Below are positions 16,560 to 24,754 of a stretch of 64,000 nt of DNA, one piece after another. How positions within the stretch are numbered: the first letter of the stretch is position 1; each line of letters opens with the position of its first letter. The stretch lies in the NCBI RefSeq assembly GCF_001428005.1, contig NZ_LMSB01000012.1, positions 240,389 through 304,388 of the forward strand, read 5' to 3'. The notes below the pieces were generated by a model. That model saw only the letters and a program-made list of their open reading frames with translations. It was not told the origin of the DNA and did not search any database. Source of the DNA: Arthrobacter sp. Soil736. Its GTDB lineage: Bacteria; Actinomycetota; Actinomycetes; Actinomycetales; Micrococcaceae. Both the position numbers and the translations under genes were made by a program.

Positions 16560-17501
16560 TCAGGTATTGCGCTTCCCGGCCGGCGGGTTGAGTCGCACGC
16601 GGACCGCGGCGCCGGCGCAGAGGATGACCGCCAGGCCGCCGACAATGGTGCTCCAGGTCAGGGCCTCGCCCAGCAGCAGTCCGGCCCAGCAGATGCTCAG
16701 GACGGGCTGGACAAGCTGGATCTGGCTTACCTGGGCCATGGGGCCAATGGCGAGGCCGTGGTACCAGGCAAAGAATCCGAGGAACGCGCTGACGACGCCG
16801 AGGTAGGCCAAGGCAGCCCACTGCACCGGCGTGCCGGACAGCGGTTGCTCCGCCGTGGAGAGTGCTGTCAGGAACACCATCAGCGGCGATGCGAGCACTA
16901 GAGCCCAGGACACGGTCTGCCATGCGCCGAGCTCGCGTGCGAGCAGGCCCCCTTCGGCGTATCCGACGGCCGCGGCCCCGACCGCGCCGAGGAGCAGCAG
17001 GTCCGCCCAGTGCAACTGCCCCAAGCCACCGGACTGTGCGAAGGCGAAGAGGATCGCCGCCAGGGCGCCGACGGCCGTCGCAATCCAGAAAGCTGTCCGC
17101 GGACGCTCGCGCCCGCGGACAACGGCGGCGGTTGCCGTCGCGGCCGGGAGCAGGGCGATGACGACGGCGCCGTGGCTGGCGGGCGCGGTGGTGAGCGCAT
17201 AGGACGTGAGCAGCGGGAAGCCGACGACGATCCCTCCGGCCACCACGGCCAGCCGCACCCATTGCACTCCCCGGGGAAGGCGCTGCCGGGTGAGCGCGAG
17301 GGCGAAGGCCGCCAGCACAGCGGCCAGGACGGCGCGCGCGGATCCGATGAACAACGGCGACAGGCCGGCTACAGCCACTCGTGTGAACGGAACGGTGAAC
17401 GAGAAGGCCGCTACTCCGAGGAGGCCCCACCAGAGGCCGCTGGCCTGCCGCGACGGTATCGCTGGGCGAATAAGGGTAGTAGCGCTACTATTGTCTCTCA
17501 T
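16560..17501 (-). CDS. EamA/DMT-superfamily transporter
   Basis: This 313-residue membrane protein has about ten hydrophobic helices in two repeats, the drug/metabolite transporter EamA pattern, including the A-x-x-Y-x-G-V-V-S-A-F-L-G block in the second half. Substrates of this family are amino acids, metabolites or drugs. The ATG at 17501 overlaps the ATG of the divergent MocR regulator within the tetranucleotide CATG. The first 22 residues before the first helix are encoded across a 14-bp palindrome. Regulation by the neighbouring MocR protein is likely. Confidence 0.87.
   Translation of the reverse strand: MRDNSSATTLIRPAIPSRQASGLWWGLLGVAAFSFTVPFTRVAVAGLSPLFIGSARAVLAAVLAAFALALTRQRLPRGVQWVRLAVVAGGIVVGFPLLTSYALTTAPASHGAVVIALLPAATATAAVVRGRERPRTAFWIATAVGALAAILFAFAQSGGLGQLHWADLLLLGAVGAAAVGYAEGGLLARELGAWQTVSWALVLASPLMVFLTALSTAEQPLSGTPVQWAALAYLGVVSAFLGFFAWYHGLAIGPMAQVSQIQLVQPVLSICWAGLLLGEALTWSTIVGGLAVILCAGAAVRVRLNPPAGKRNT
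17477..17490. promoter_or_regulatory. Perfect palindrome, candidate MocR operator
   Basis: TAGTAGCGCTACTA is a perfect 14-bp palindrome 9 bases before the MocR start and inside the first codons of the divergent transporter gene. It overlaps the proposed -10 of the regulator, as expected for autoregulation. Confidence 0.6.
17486..17491 (+). promoter_or_regulatory. Leaderless-type -10 for the MocR gene
   Basis: TACTAT ends 8 bases before the ATG at 17500 and forms the right edge of the palindrome. No Shine-Dalgarno sequence is present. Confidence 0.5.
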
Positions 17502-18912
17502 GAACAACGATAGCAGTTCGAGGATTGCGATGCGACTCCGGGAGTGGATCGCCGGGGCCGCCCCCGGAGCCAGGTTGCCGTCCACGCGGTCACTGGTTGC
17601 CGAGTACCAGGCCAGCCCCGTCACGGTGCAAAAGGCCCTGCAGACCCTGACAACGCAGGGGCTGATCGAGAGCCGGCCCGGCGTCGGGACCTTCGTCCGG
17701 GCCGTGCGGACCGCGCGCCCGTCCGACTACGGCTGGCAGACGGCGGCCCTCGGTTCGCCGCAGGCACCTCTTCGCCCGGCCTCCGCCGCGATGCGGAGCG
17801 CACCTAACGACGTCATCGCGTTCCACTCGGGCTACCCGGACCGGGAACTCCTGCCGGAGCGCCTGGTGCGGGCCGCGCTCACCCGGGCGGCCCGCGGGGA
17901 CGCTGCCTTATCCCGTCCGCCTGCGGCAGGGCTGCCGGAACTGCAGTCCTGGTTCGCGCACGAACTCGGCACCTCGACCCCGGTCGGCATCACCCCGCCA
18001 ACCCCGAGTGACGTCATCGTGCTTCCCGGAAGCCAAAGCGGACTGAGCTCCATTTTCAGCGCACTGGTCGGCCGGGGGCAGTCCCTGCTCATGGAGTCCC
18101 CGACCTACTGGGGAGCCATCCTGGCGGCTGCCCAGGCCGGTGTACGCGTCGTTCCGGTACCCAGCGGCCCCGACGGTCCCGATCCGCAGGAGCTGTCCCG
18201 GGCCTTCGAAGAAACCGGTGCACGGATGTTCTACGCACAGCCGAACTATGCAAACCCCACCGGAGCGCAATGGGCACCAGGGCGGGGCGAGCAAGTCCTG
18301 GACGTTGTCCGCATGAACGGAGCATTCCTTGTTGAGGACGACTGGGCGCACGACTTTGGCATCACCACCGCTCCGGTTCCCGTTGCAGCCCACGACGATT
18401 CCGGCCATGTTGTCTACCTTCGGTCACTGACCAAGAGCGTCTCCCCGGCCATCCGCATAGCCGCAGTCATCGCCCGCGGCCCGGCACGCGAGCGTATTCT
18501 GGCCGACCGCGGTGCCGAGACGATGTATGTGAGCGGCCTCCTTCAGGCGGCAGCACTCGACGTCGTCACCCAGCCCGGCTGGCAGACGCACCTGCGCGGC
18601 CTCCGCCTTCAGCTCCAAGCGCGCCGGGACCTCCTGGTGACCAGCCTGCGGCAGCACGCGCCGCAGGCCCACATCACCCACGTGCCCAAGGGAGGGCTGA
18701 ACCTCTGGGCACGCCTGCCCGACGGGACCGACCTCGAACGGCTCGTCCGCGACTGCGAAACCGCAGGGGTGATCATCGCCGCCGGCACAGATTGGTTCCC
18801 GGCCGAACCCGCAGGACCCTTCATCCGGCTAAACTACGCCGGGCCAAACCCGGGCGCGTTCCCGGAAGGGGCGCGGATCCTCGGCGCGGTGCTCGAGCGC
18901 AACAGCCGCTAA
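17500..18912 (+). CDS. MocR-type regulator (GntR HTH plus aminotransferase-like domain)
   Basis: This 470-residue protein fuses an N-terminal GntR winged helix (residues 1-75, with LPSTRSLVAEYQASPVTVQK) to a fold-type I aminotransferase-like domain. PLP-site features are NPTGAQW, the D-D-x-x-H-D-F-G block and the Schiff-base lysine in RSLTKSVSP (about residue 313). MocR proteins bind PLP or an aldimine as effector rather than catalysing transamination. The divergent EamA transporter is the obvious target. The ATG at 17500 is chosen over a long upstream frame because it starts the HTH directly and matches the leaderless -10. Confidence 0.9.
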   Translation: MNNDSSSRIAMRLREWIAGAAPGARLPSTRSLVAEYQASPVTVQKALQTLTTQGLIESRPGVGTFVRAVRTARPSDYGWQTAALGSPQAPLRPASAAMRSAPNDVIAFHSGYPDRELLPERLVRAALTRAARGDAALSRPPAAGLPELQSWFAHELGTSTPVGITPPTPSDVIVLPGSQSGLSSIFSALVGRGQSLLMESPTYWGAILAAAQAGVRVVPVPSGPDGPDPQELSRAFEETGARMFYAQPNYANPTGAQWAPGRGEQVLDVVRMNGAFLVEDDWAHDFGITTAPVPVAAHDDSGHVVYLRSLTKSVSPAIRIAAVIARGPARERILADRGAETMYVSGLLQAAALDVVTQPGWQTHLRGLRLQLQARRDLLVTSLRQHAPQAHITHVPKGGLNLWARLPDGTDLERLVRDCETAGVIIAAGTDWFPAEPAGPFIRLNYAGPNPGAFPEGARILGAVLERNSR

Positions 18913-19025
18913 CTAGCTGCCCCGGCCTTCTTTGTCGCGTTCCGACAAGCGGATCGGGCTTTTCCGCTGGCATGATGGACTTCAGACCTACAGTGATTTA
19001 GACGTTTGGAACAAAAGGAGCTCAT

Positions 19026-19778
19026 ATGGGACTGCTGGACAACAAGACGGCCATCGTGACCGGATCCTCGCGGGGAATCGGCGCCGAAGTGGCCAAGATC
19101 CTCGCCGGCGAGGGTGCCGCCGTCGTCGTCAACTACCGCCAGAAGGCGCCGCGCGCCAACAAGGTGGTGGCCGACGTCGAGGCCGCGGGCGGCCGCGCAG
19201 TGGCGGTTGGTGCTGACCTGACCACGGACGAGGGAGTGCAGGCCCTGGCGGGCGCCGCCATGGAGAACTTCGGGTCCCTGGACGTCCTGGTGCTCAACGC
19301 CTCGGGCGGCATGGAATCGGGCATGGAAGAGGGATATGCCCTCAAGCTGAACCGGGACGCGCAGGTCAACATGCTCAACGCCGCCGTGCCGCTCATGAAG
19401 GCGGGCTCCCGCGTGGTGTTCGTCACCAGCCACCAGGCCCACTTCATCAACTCGGTGCCCACCATGCCGGAGTACGAGCCCGTGGCCCGCAGCAAGCGTG
19501 CTGGCGAGGACGCCCTCCGCGGGCTCCTGCCGAACCTGGCGGACAAGGGCATCTCGCTGGTCGTCGTGTCCGGCGACATGATCGAAGGCACGGTCACGGC
19601 AACGCTGCTGGACCGTTCCAACCCGGGCGCCATCGAGGCCCGCCGCGCCGAGGCCGGCAAGCTGTATTCCGTGGCGGAGTTCGCCGAAGTGGTTGCCAGC
19701 ATGGCCACCGCAGACGTCGAGTCCGGCCACACGGAGTACGCCGGCGGCTCCGACTACTTCGGCAAGAGCGCCGAATAG
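19026..19778 (+). CDS. SDR family oxidoreductase with a displaced active-site tyrosine
   Basis: This 250-residue short-chain dehydrogenase has the cofactor motif TGSSRGIG (about residues 12-19) and LVLNASGG (about 88-95, an N-A-S-G variant). The active-site helix reads Y-E-P-V-A-R-S-K, so the tyrosine is seven residues before the lysine instead of four. The residue in the usual tyrosine position is valine. AAAGGAG lies just upstream of the ATG. It stands alone, between a MocR gene and a VOC gene. Substrate unknown; catalytic competence is uncertain. Confidence 0.82.
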   Translation: MGLLDNKTAIVTGSSRGIGAEVAKILAGEGAAVVVNYRQKAPRANKVVADVEAAGGRAVAVGADLTTDEGVQALAGAAMENFGSLDVLVLNASGGMESGMEEGYALKLNRDAQVNMLNAAVPLMKAGSRVVFVTSHQAHFINSVPTMPEYEPVARSKRAGEDALRGLLPNLADKGISLVVVSGDMIEGTVTATLLDRSNPGAIEARRAEAGKLYSVAEFAEVVASMATADVESGHTEYAGGSDYFGKSAE

Positions 19779-19834
19779 CGATTCCCGGCATCCCTTAGAG
19801 GGCCGGTCGTCCAGGCGACAAAACCCATCACGAC

Positions 19835-19865
19835 GAGCTCCGGGCAGCACCCCTGCCCGGAGCTC
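19835..19865. terminator. Hairpin terminator after the SDR gene
   Basis: A perfect 12-bp stem (GAGCTCCGGGCA with its complement, 19835-19846 and 19854-19865) with a 7-base loop is followed by TTGTC. It lies about 57 bases after the SDR stop. Confidence 0.75.
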
Positions 19866-19924
19866 TTGTCTGTCGCGAAGCCAACCTGCACGTCGAGGGC
19901 GTTGTCCATGGCGGCCGAGCCGTT

Positions 19925-19930
19925 TACGGT
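19925..19930 (+). promoter_or_regulatory. Leaderless-type -10 for the VOC gene
   Basis: TACGGT ends 7 bases before the ATG at 19938, with no Shine-Dalgarno sequence between. Confidence 0.5.
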
Positions 19931-19937
19931 TCTATTC

Positions 19938-20783
19938 ATGGAACAGCAGCGAGAGGTGACCCGCCGGACCTATCCGTCAGGTGTTCCCTGTTGGGTGGAT
20001 ACCCTGCAGCCCGACGTGGAGGCCGCCATCGACTTCTACGGCGGACTCTTCGGATGGGAGTTCGAGGACGCAGCCCCGTCCGGCGCGGCCGGCCGGTACG
20101 TGATAGCCAAGCTTGACGGCCAGGAGGCCGGCGCGATCGCGGGCCCCGGAACCGGCGTCCCCGCGTGGCACACCTACGTCTCCGTGGAGGACGCGGATGC
20201 TGCCGCGCGCCACCTGCTCAAGGTCGGCGCAACCCTGAAGTCGGCTCCCGCCGACGCAGGCAACGGAGGCGTTCAGGCGGTGCTGGCGGATCCCGAAGGC
20301 GCCGAGTTCCGGATCTGGCAGGCCCGGGAGCGGCCCGGGGCGCAGGCGGTCAACGTGCCAGGCGGATGGAACTTCAGTGACCTCCACACAACAGACACCG
20401 AGGCAGCTGCCGCCTTCTACACCAGGGCATTCGACTGGCAGTTCGACCACCTGGACTTCGGAACAATGATCCGACGCCCCGGATATGGTGATCACCTGGA
20501 GGCCACTGTCGACCCCAACATCAGGGTTCGCCAGTCGGGGGACGCCGTGCCCCGAGGCTTCGAGGACGCCGTCGCCTGGCTTGTCCCGGCGGCGCCCGGT
20601 GAGCGCCCGCAGTGGCACGTGACGTTCACGGTCGCGGACCGGGACAGCACGGCCAAGGACGCAGAGCGCCTGGGCGCCCGCATCCTGGGGCAGGACGATA
20701 CCGAGTGGACGCGCACCGTCCTGATCCGGGATCCCGGAGGAGCGGTATTCACCGCGAGCCAGTTCACGCCACCGACCGGCTGA
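19938..20783 (+). CDS. VOC (glyoxalase-like) protein with two tandem domains
   Basis: This 281-residue protein has two vicinal-oxygen-chelate domains (about residues 12-125 and 140-275). Each opens with W-x-D-x-x-x-x-D or F-S-D-L-x-T followed by A-x-x-F-Y and ends with L-x-D-P-x-G-A-x-F. It resembles the actinobacterial Cfp30B-like proteins of unknown function. The ATG at 19938 is preferred to an upstream in-frame start because of the leaderless -10 and because the upstream residues are not VOC-like. It converges on serB. Confidence 0.85.
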   Translation: MEQQREVTRRTYPSGVPCWVDTLQPDVEAAIDFYGGLFGWEFEDAAPSGAAGRYVIAKLDGQEAGAIAGPGTGVPAWHTYVSVEDADAAARHLLKVGATLKSAPADAGNGGVQAVLADPEGAEFRIWQARERPGAQAVNVPGGWNFSDLHTTDTEAAAAFYTRAFDWQFDHLDFGTMIRRPGYGDHLEATVDPNIRVRQSGDAVPRGFEDAVAWLVPAAPGERPQWHVTFTVADRDSTAKDAERLGARILGQDDTEWTRTVLIRDPGGAVFTASQFTPPTG

Positions 20784-20800
20784 ATCGACCCGGCTGAATC
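20776..20800. repeat. Short direct repeat CCGGCTGAATC at the VOC gene end
   Basis: CCGGCTGAATC occurs at 20776-20786 and again at 20790-20800, the first copy spanning the VOC stop codon. It looks like a small tandem duplication that did not alter the protein. Confidence 0.6.
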
Positions 20801-20822
20801 AAACCGGCCGAAACGACCAGGT

Positions 20823-21728
20823 TCAGACGCCGGCGATGTGCCGCACGGCGTCGAGGTAGGGCATGTTGACGGCGGCGTCGGCCACGGCACGCACCGCGGG
20901 CTTGGCGTTGAACGCCACCCCGATTCCGGCCGCGCCGAGCATGTCGAGATCGTTGGCGCCGTCGCCCACGGCAATGGTGTGCTCCATGGCGATACCTTCG
21001 GCGGCGGCCCATTCGCGCAGGTACTTCTCCTTCGCCGCGCGGTCGATCACAGCGCCGAGCACCTTGCCGGTCAGCGCGCCGTCGACAATTTCGAGCTCGT
21101 TGGCGATCCAGTAATCCAGGCCTAGATCCTCGGCGATGGGGCGGAGGATCTGGTTGAAGCCGCCCGACACCACGGCCACCACATGGCCGGCGGCCTTGAA
21201 CGCCGCGACCAGCTCCGCGGCTCCCTCGCTGAGCTTCACTTCAGTCCGAACGGAGTCGACGACGGCGGCCGGCAGCCCCGCGAGGACCGCCACCCGTGCG
21301 TGCAGGCTCTGGGCGAAGTCCAGCTCGCCGCGCATGGCGGCTTCCGTGACGGCAGCCACTTCATCGCGCTTTCCGGCATAGGCGGCGAGAAGTTCGATGA
21401 CCTCCTGCTGGATCAGGGTGGAGTCCACGTCCATGATAAGGAATTTGCGTTCGGCCTTCCGCAGCTCCGCCGGCACGATGGCGGTATCAACACCCGCCCG
21501 TCCGGCGTCCTCTTTCGCCGCGGCAACGCGGTGCCGCAGCCCGGCAATATCAGCCACAGATCCGGACGGCACCGAAAAATCAACGGTGCAGACGTCATAG
21601 CGGCCGTCGCCGCTGCTCGAGGCAGCTCCGAATGTCGCGCCGGAACCGGCCAGCAGGGACCGGAGGCTTTCCGGTTCCGAAGGGGACAATTTCACGCCGT
21701 AGCTGACCGCGGTCACGTTCGAACTCAT
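20823..21728 (-). CDS. serB: Phosphoserine phosphatase SerB
   Basis: This 301-residue protein catalyses the last step of L-serine synthesis. The N-terminal ~90 residues form an ACT-like region. The HAD core follows with DVDSTLI (about residues 99-105, the nucleophilic Asp), VSGGF, and GDGANDLDM near residue 258. Length and motif order match actinobacterial SerB. It has its own leaderless-type promoter and diverges from an ABC ATPase gene. Confidence 0.94.
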   Translation of the reverse strand: MSSNVTAVSYGVKLSPSEPESLRSLLAGSGATFGAASSSGDGRYDVCTVDFSVPSGSVADIAGLRHRVAAAKEDAGRAGVDTAIVPAELRKAERKFLIMDVDSTLIQQEVIELLAAYAGKRDEVAAVTEAAMRGELDFAQSLHARVAVLAGLPAAVVDSVRTEVKLSEGAAELVAAFKAAGHVVAVVSGGFNQILRPIAEDLGLDYWIANELEIVDGALTGKVLGAVIDRAAKEKYLREWAAAEGIAMEHTIAVGDGANDLDMLGAAGIGVAFNAKPAVRAVADAAVNMPYLDAVRHIAGV

Positions 21729-21735
21729 GGCTGCA

Positions 21736-21741
21736 ATCTTA
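21736..21741 (-). promoter_or_regulatory. Leaderless-type -10 for serB
   Basis: On the minus strand TAAGAT ends 7 bases before the ATG at 21728, with no Shine-Dalgarno sequence. Confidence 0.55.
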
Positions 21742-21859
21742 GCCAGCGCAGCGGTGCCGCCCGAATTCGTTTCGCCGGGCCGGCGCCGGGCCGGCGGCGC
21801 ACTGGATGACGCACCGGCGGGGACAGCGCTTCAGTTATCAGTCGCACCCCGTTTTGTCC

Positions 21860-21865
21860 TAGTGT
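21860..21865 (+). promoter_or_regulatory. Leaderless-type -10 for the ABC ATPase gene
   Basis: TAGTGT ends 8 bases before the ATG at 21874; the sequence between is pyrimidine-rich and lacks a Shine-Dalgarno motif. Confidence 0.5.
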
Positions 21866-21873
21866 CTACTTCT

Positions 21874-22659
21874 ATGAGTGATGTTCTTGAAATGGCCGCC
21901 GTCAGCGTTGTCCGCGGAGCCAAAACGCTCCTGAGCAAGGTTGACTGGCAGGTCAAGGAAGGCGAGCGGTGGGTAATCCTCGGACCCAACGGCGCCGGCA
22001 AGACCACTCTGCTCCAGATCGCTGCCGCCAGGCTCCATCCCACGAGCGGCATGGCAGGCATCCTGGAGGAAATCCTCGGCTCCGTGGACGTCTTCGAGCT
22101 GCGGCCGCGGATCGGACTCTCCTCGGCGGCACTCGCCAACCAGATCCCCGAGCAGGAGAAGGTCCTCAACGTCGTTGTCACCGCCGCCTATGGCGTGACC
22201 GGCCGCTGGCGCGAGGGTTACGAGAAGGACGACGAACGCCGGGCGTTCGCCCTGCTGAATGAATGGGGCATGGGCCCGCTGCTGAACCGCCCGTTCGCCT
22301 CACTTTCCGAGGGTGAGCGCAAGCGCGTCCAGATCGCCAGGGCCCTCATGACCGACCCCGAGCTGCTCCTGCTGGACGAGCCCGCCGCCGGGCTTGACCT
22401 TGGCGGCCGCGAGGACCTCGTGCACCGCCTCAGCCAGCTGGCCCTCGACGACACCGCTCCCGCGATCGTGCTCGTCACCCACCACCTTGAGGAAGTCCCG
22501 CCGGGCTTCACGCACGCGATGCTCATGCGCGACGGCGGCGTCGTGGCCGCCGGACCCGTCGAAGAGGTCCTCACTTCCGGGAACCTCAGCGCGACCTTCG
22601 GCCTGCCGCTCGAGGTCTCCGTCAACTCCGGCCGTTACACCGCCACCGCCCGCCGCTAA
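21874..22659 (+). CDS. ABC transporter ATP-binding protein
   Basis: This 261-residue single-domain ABC ATPase has Walker A GPNGAGKTT (about residues 38-46), signature LSEGERKR (about 142), Walker B LLLLDEPAAGLD and an H-loop TTHH-like VTHHLEE. The closest family in memory is the ModF/YbbL-like group of stand-alone ATPases; no permease or binding protein is adjacent. The following TauE/SafE and SpoU genes are co-directional with gaps of 17 and 7 bases, so the three are probably co-transcribed. Transport substrate unknown. Confidence 0.85.
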   Translation: MSDVLEMAAVSVVRGAKTLLSKVDWQVKEGERWVILGPNGAGKTTLLQIAAARLHPTSGMAGILEEILGSVDVFELRPRIGLSSAALANQIPEQEKVLNVVVTAAYGVTGRWREGYEKDDERRAFALLNEWGMGPLLNRPFASLSEGERKRVQIARALMTDPELLLLDEPAAGLDLGGREDLVHRLSQLALDDTAPAIVLVTHHLEEVPPGFTHAMLMRDGGVVAAGPVEEVLTSGNLSATFGLPLEVSVNSGRYTATARR

Positions 22660-22676
22660 CGGGGCGCCGGCACAGC

Positions 22677-23462
22677 GTGGAGTTTTTCAGCGGCATTCTT
22701 GTGTTCTTCGCCGGCCTGTGGGCCGGCACCATCAACAGCGTGGTCGGATCCGGCACACTGGTCACCTTCCCGGTGCTGATCGCCCTGGGGCTCGCGCCGG
22801 TCACGGCGTCAATGAGCAACGCCATGGGCCTGGTGGCCGGAGGAGCGGCCGGCGCCTGGGGATACCGCCGCGAGCTGAAAGGCCGCGGCAGGCAACTTCT
22901 GAGGCTGCTCCCGGCTTCCCTCCTCGGCGGCATATCCGGAGCGTGGCTGCTTCTCCACCTCCCCGAAAAAGTGTTCCACTACGCGGCGCCGGTGCTGATC
23001 GTCCTTGCGCTGCTCATGGTGGTCTTCCAGCCCCGGCTGCAGCGCTGGGTGCGCAACCGCGAAGAGAACCCGGAGCATGCTCTCCGGGACAAGCACCACA
23101 GCGTCCTCCTCGTGGTCCTCGTCTTCCTGGCCGGCGTCTACGGCGGTTATTTTGTCGCCGCCCAGGGGATTCTGCTGGTCGCCATCCTCGGCATCTTCAT
23201 GACCGGCACCATCCAGAACGCCAATGCCATGAAGAACATCCTGGTTCTCGGCGTCAACCTCATCGCGGCGACGTCCTACCTGCTGTTCGCGTTCGGCCGG
23301 ATCAACTGGACCGTGGTGGCCATCATCGCGGTCAGCTCGCTCATCGGCGGCCTCGTCGGCTCCAAGGTGGGCCGCAGGCTCTCGCCGCCGGTGCTGCGGG
23401 GCGTCATCTTTGCCCTCGGGCTGGTGGCGCTCGGCTTCATGATCGCGAATCTGCTGAAATAA
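22677..23462 (+). CDS. TauE/SafE family membrane protein (sulfite/anion exporter-like)
   Basis: This 261-residue protein has about eight membrane helices in two repeats. Family blocks GTINSVVGSGTLVTFPVL (about residues 16-33) and GVYGGYFVAAQGILL (about 154-168) are the paired TauE motifs. Members export sulfite, sulfoacetate or other anions. The GTG start at 22677 gives a short N-terminus before the first helix. It lies between an ABC ATPase and a SpoU methyltransferase in one transcript; that association gives no substrate clue. Confidence 0.9.
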   Translation: MEFFSGILVFFAGLWAGTINSVVGSGTLVTFPVLIALGLAPVTASMSNAMGLVAGGAAGAWGYRRELKGRGRQLLRLLPASLLGGISGAWLLLHLPEKVFHYAAPVLIVLALLMVVFQPRLQRWVRNREENPEHALRDKHHSVLLVVLVFLAGVYGGYFVAAQGILLVAILGIFMTGTIQNANAMKNILVLGVNLIAATSYLLFAFGRINWTVVAIIAVSSLIGGLVGSKVGRRLSPPVLRGVIFALGLVALGFMIANLLK

Positions 23463-23469
23463 TCGGCCG

Positions 23470-24279
23470 GTGACATTCCACTATCTTGAATCCGCCGCCG
23501 ATCCGCGGGTCTCCGATTACACGCAGCTGACCGACGTTCACCTGCGCAAGCTCCGCGAACCGGCCGAGGGCATGTACATCGCCGAGTCCTCCCGGGTGCT
23601 CCGGCGGGCGCTGGCCGCGGGCCACCGGCCGCGGTCGTTTTTCCTCGCGGAAAAGTGGCTTCCGGACCTGGCCGATATTTTTGAGCAGTACCCGGACGTG
23701 CCTGCCTACATCGGCAGTGCCGGCCTCCTCGAGGAGATCACCGGCTTTCACCTGCACCGCGGGGCGATGGCCGCCATGCACCGGCCCGCGCCGGTTCCGC
23801 TTCCCGAGCTGCTGGCCGGGGCCCGCAGGGTGGCGGTCCTTGAAGACATCGTGGACCACACCAACGTCGGGGCCATCTTCCGCTCGGCGGCAGCCCTCGG
23901 CGTCGACGCCGTCCTCGTGTCGCCGCGCTGCGGTGATCCGCTGTACCGGCGCAGCGTCCGCGTCAGCATGGGCACCGTTTTCCAGGTGCCGTGGGCGCGG
24001 CTGGAGTCCTGGCCCGGGGACCTTGCCGTCCTCCGGGACCAGGGATTTACCGTGGCGGCCATGGAGCTCACCGGGGACGCCGTGGACCTCGACGATCTGG
24101 CCGCGCGGAATCCGGACAGGCTCGCGCTGGTGCTGGGGACGGAAGGTGCCGGCATGAGTGCGGAGACGCTGGCCGCCGTCGACCTCGCCGTGAAGATCCC
24201 GATGCGCGCCGGGGTCGACTCGCTGAACGTGGCGGCGGCGTCCGCCGTGGCGTTCTGGGAGCTGCGGCCGCGGACGTGA
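23470..24279 (+). CDS. SpoU/TrmH family RNA 2'-O-methyltransferase
   Basis: This 269-residue protein has the N-terminal RNA-binding substrate domain (about residues 1-100) and the SPOUT knot domain. The three motifs are visible: NVGAIFRSA (about 132-140), LVLGTEGAGMS (about 218) and IPMRAGVDSLNVAAASAV (about 240-257). It uses S-adenosylmethionine to methylate rRNA or tRNA ribose. The GTG start is 7 bases after the TauE stop. Which nucleotide is modified cannot be told. Confidence 0.92.
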   Translation: MTFHYLESAADPRVSDYTQLTDVHLRKLREPAEGMYIAESSRVLRRALAAGHRPRSFFLAEKWLPDLADIFEQYPDVPAYIGSAGLLEEITGFHLHRGAMAAMHRPAPVPLPELLAGARRVAVLEDIVDHTNVGAIFRSAAALGVDAVLVSPRCGDPLYRRSVRVSMGTVFQVPWARLESWPGDLAVLRDQGFTVAAMELTGDAVDLDDLAARNPDRLALVLGTEGAGMSAETLAAVDLAVKIPMRAGVDSLNVAAASAVAFWELRPRT

Positions 24280-24422
24280 CGGCGTTCGTCACCCGGCCCC
24301 GGATCCGCTATTATTGATAGCTGGCTGCCCTGCGTCTTTTGCTTGCTTTTGATGCGGACAGCGGCCATCCCATTCATACCTGGCAGCTGGCAAAATCCAG
24401 CGCTGCGAACAAAGGTCCCACT

Positions 24423-24680
24423 ATGAAGTCTGATATCCACCCGAAGTACGAAGCTGTTGTTTTCAACGACCTGGCTTCCGGCGTCAAGTTCCTGACCAAG
24501 TCCACCGTGTCTTCCAAGAAGACCATCGAGTGGGAAGACGGCAACACCTACCCGGTCATCGACGTCGAAATCTCCTCCGAGTCCCACCCGTTCTACACGG
24601 GCAAGCAGCGCATCATGGACTCTGCAGGCCGCGTCGAGCGCTTCAACGCTCGCTTCAAGGGCTTCGGCGGCAAGAAGTAA
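24423..24680 (+). CDS. rpmE2: 50S ribosomal protein L31 type B
   Basis: This 85-residue protein has the L31 signature [16 protein letters not shown] and [17 protein letters not shown]. It has no cysteine, so it is the zinc-independent type B paralogue (C-minus), which in many bacteria replaces zinc-binding L31 when zinc is scarce. AAAGG lies about 7 bases before the ATG; the longer in-frame start upstream is rejected. A strong terminator follows. I saw no clear Zur operator upstream. Confidence 0.95.
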   Translation: MKSDIHPKYEAVVFNDLASGVKFLTKSTVSSKKTIEWEDGNTYPVIDVEISSESHPFYTGKQRIMDSAGRVERFNARFKGFGGKK

Positions 24681-24705
24681 CTTACTTCTCCCCAAGGTTC
24701 TTTGG

Positions 24706-24737
24706 AAAAGCCCGCACCGGCAACGGTGCGGGCTTTT
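24706..24737 (+). terminator. Rho-independent terminator of rpmE2
   Basis: A 14-bp GC-rich perfect stem (24706-24719 and 24724-24737) with a GCAA tetraloop ends in a run of five T, the classical intrinsic terminator. Confidence 0.93.
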
Positions 24738-24754
24738 TGCGTTCGTGGGGCAGG

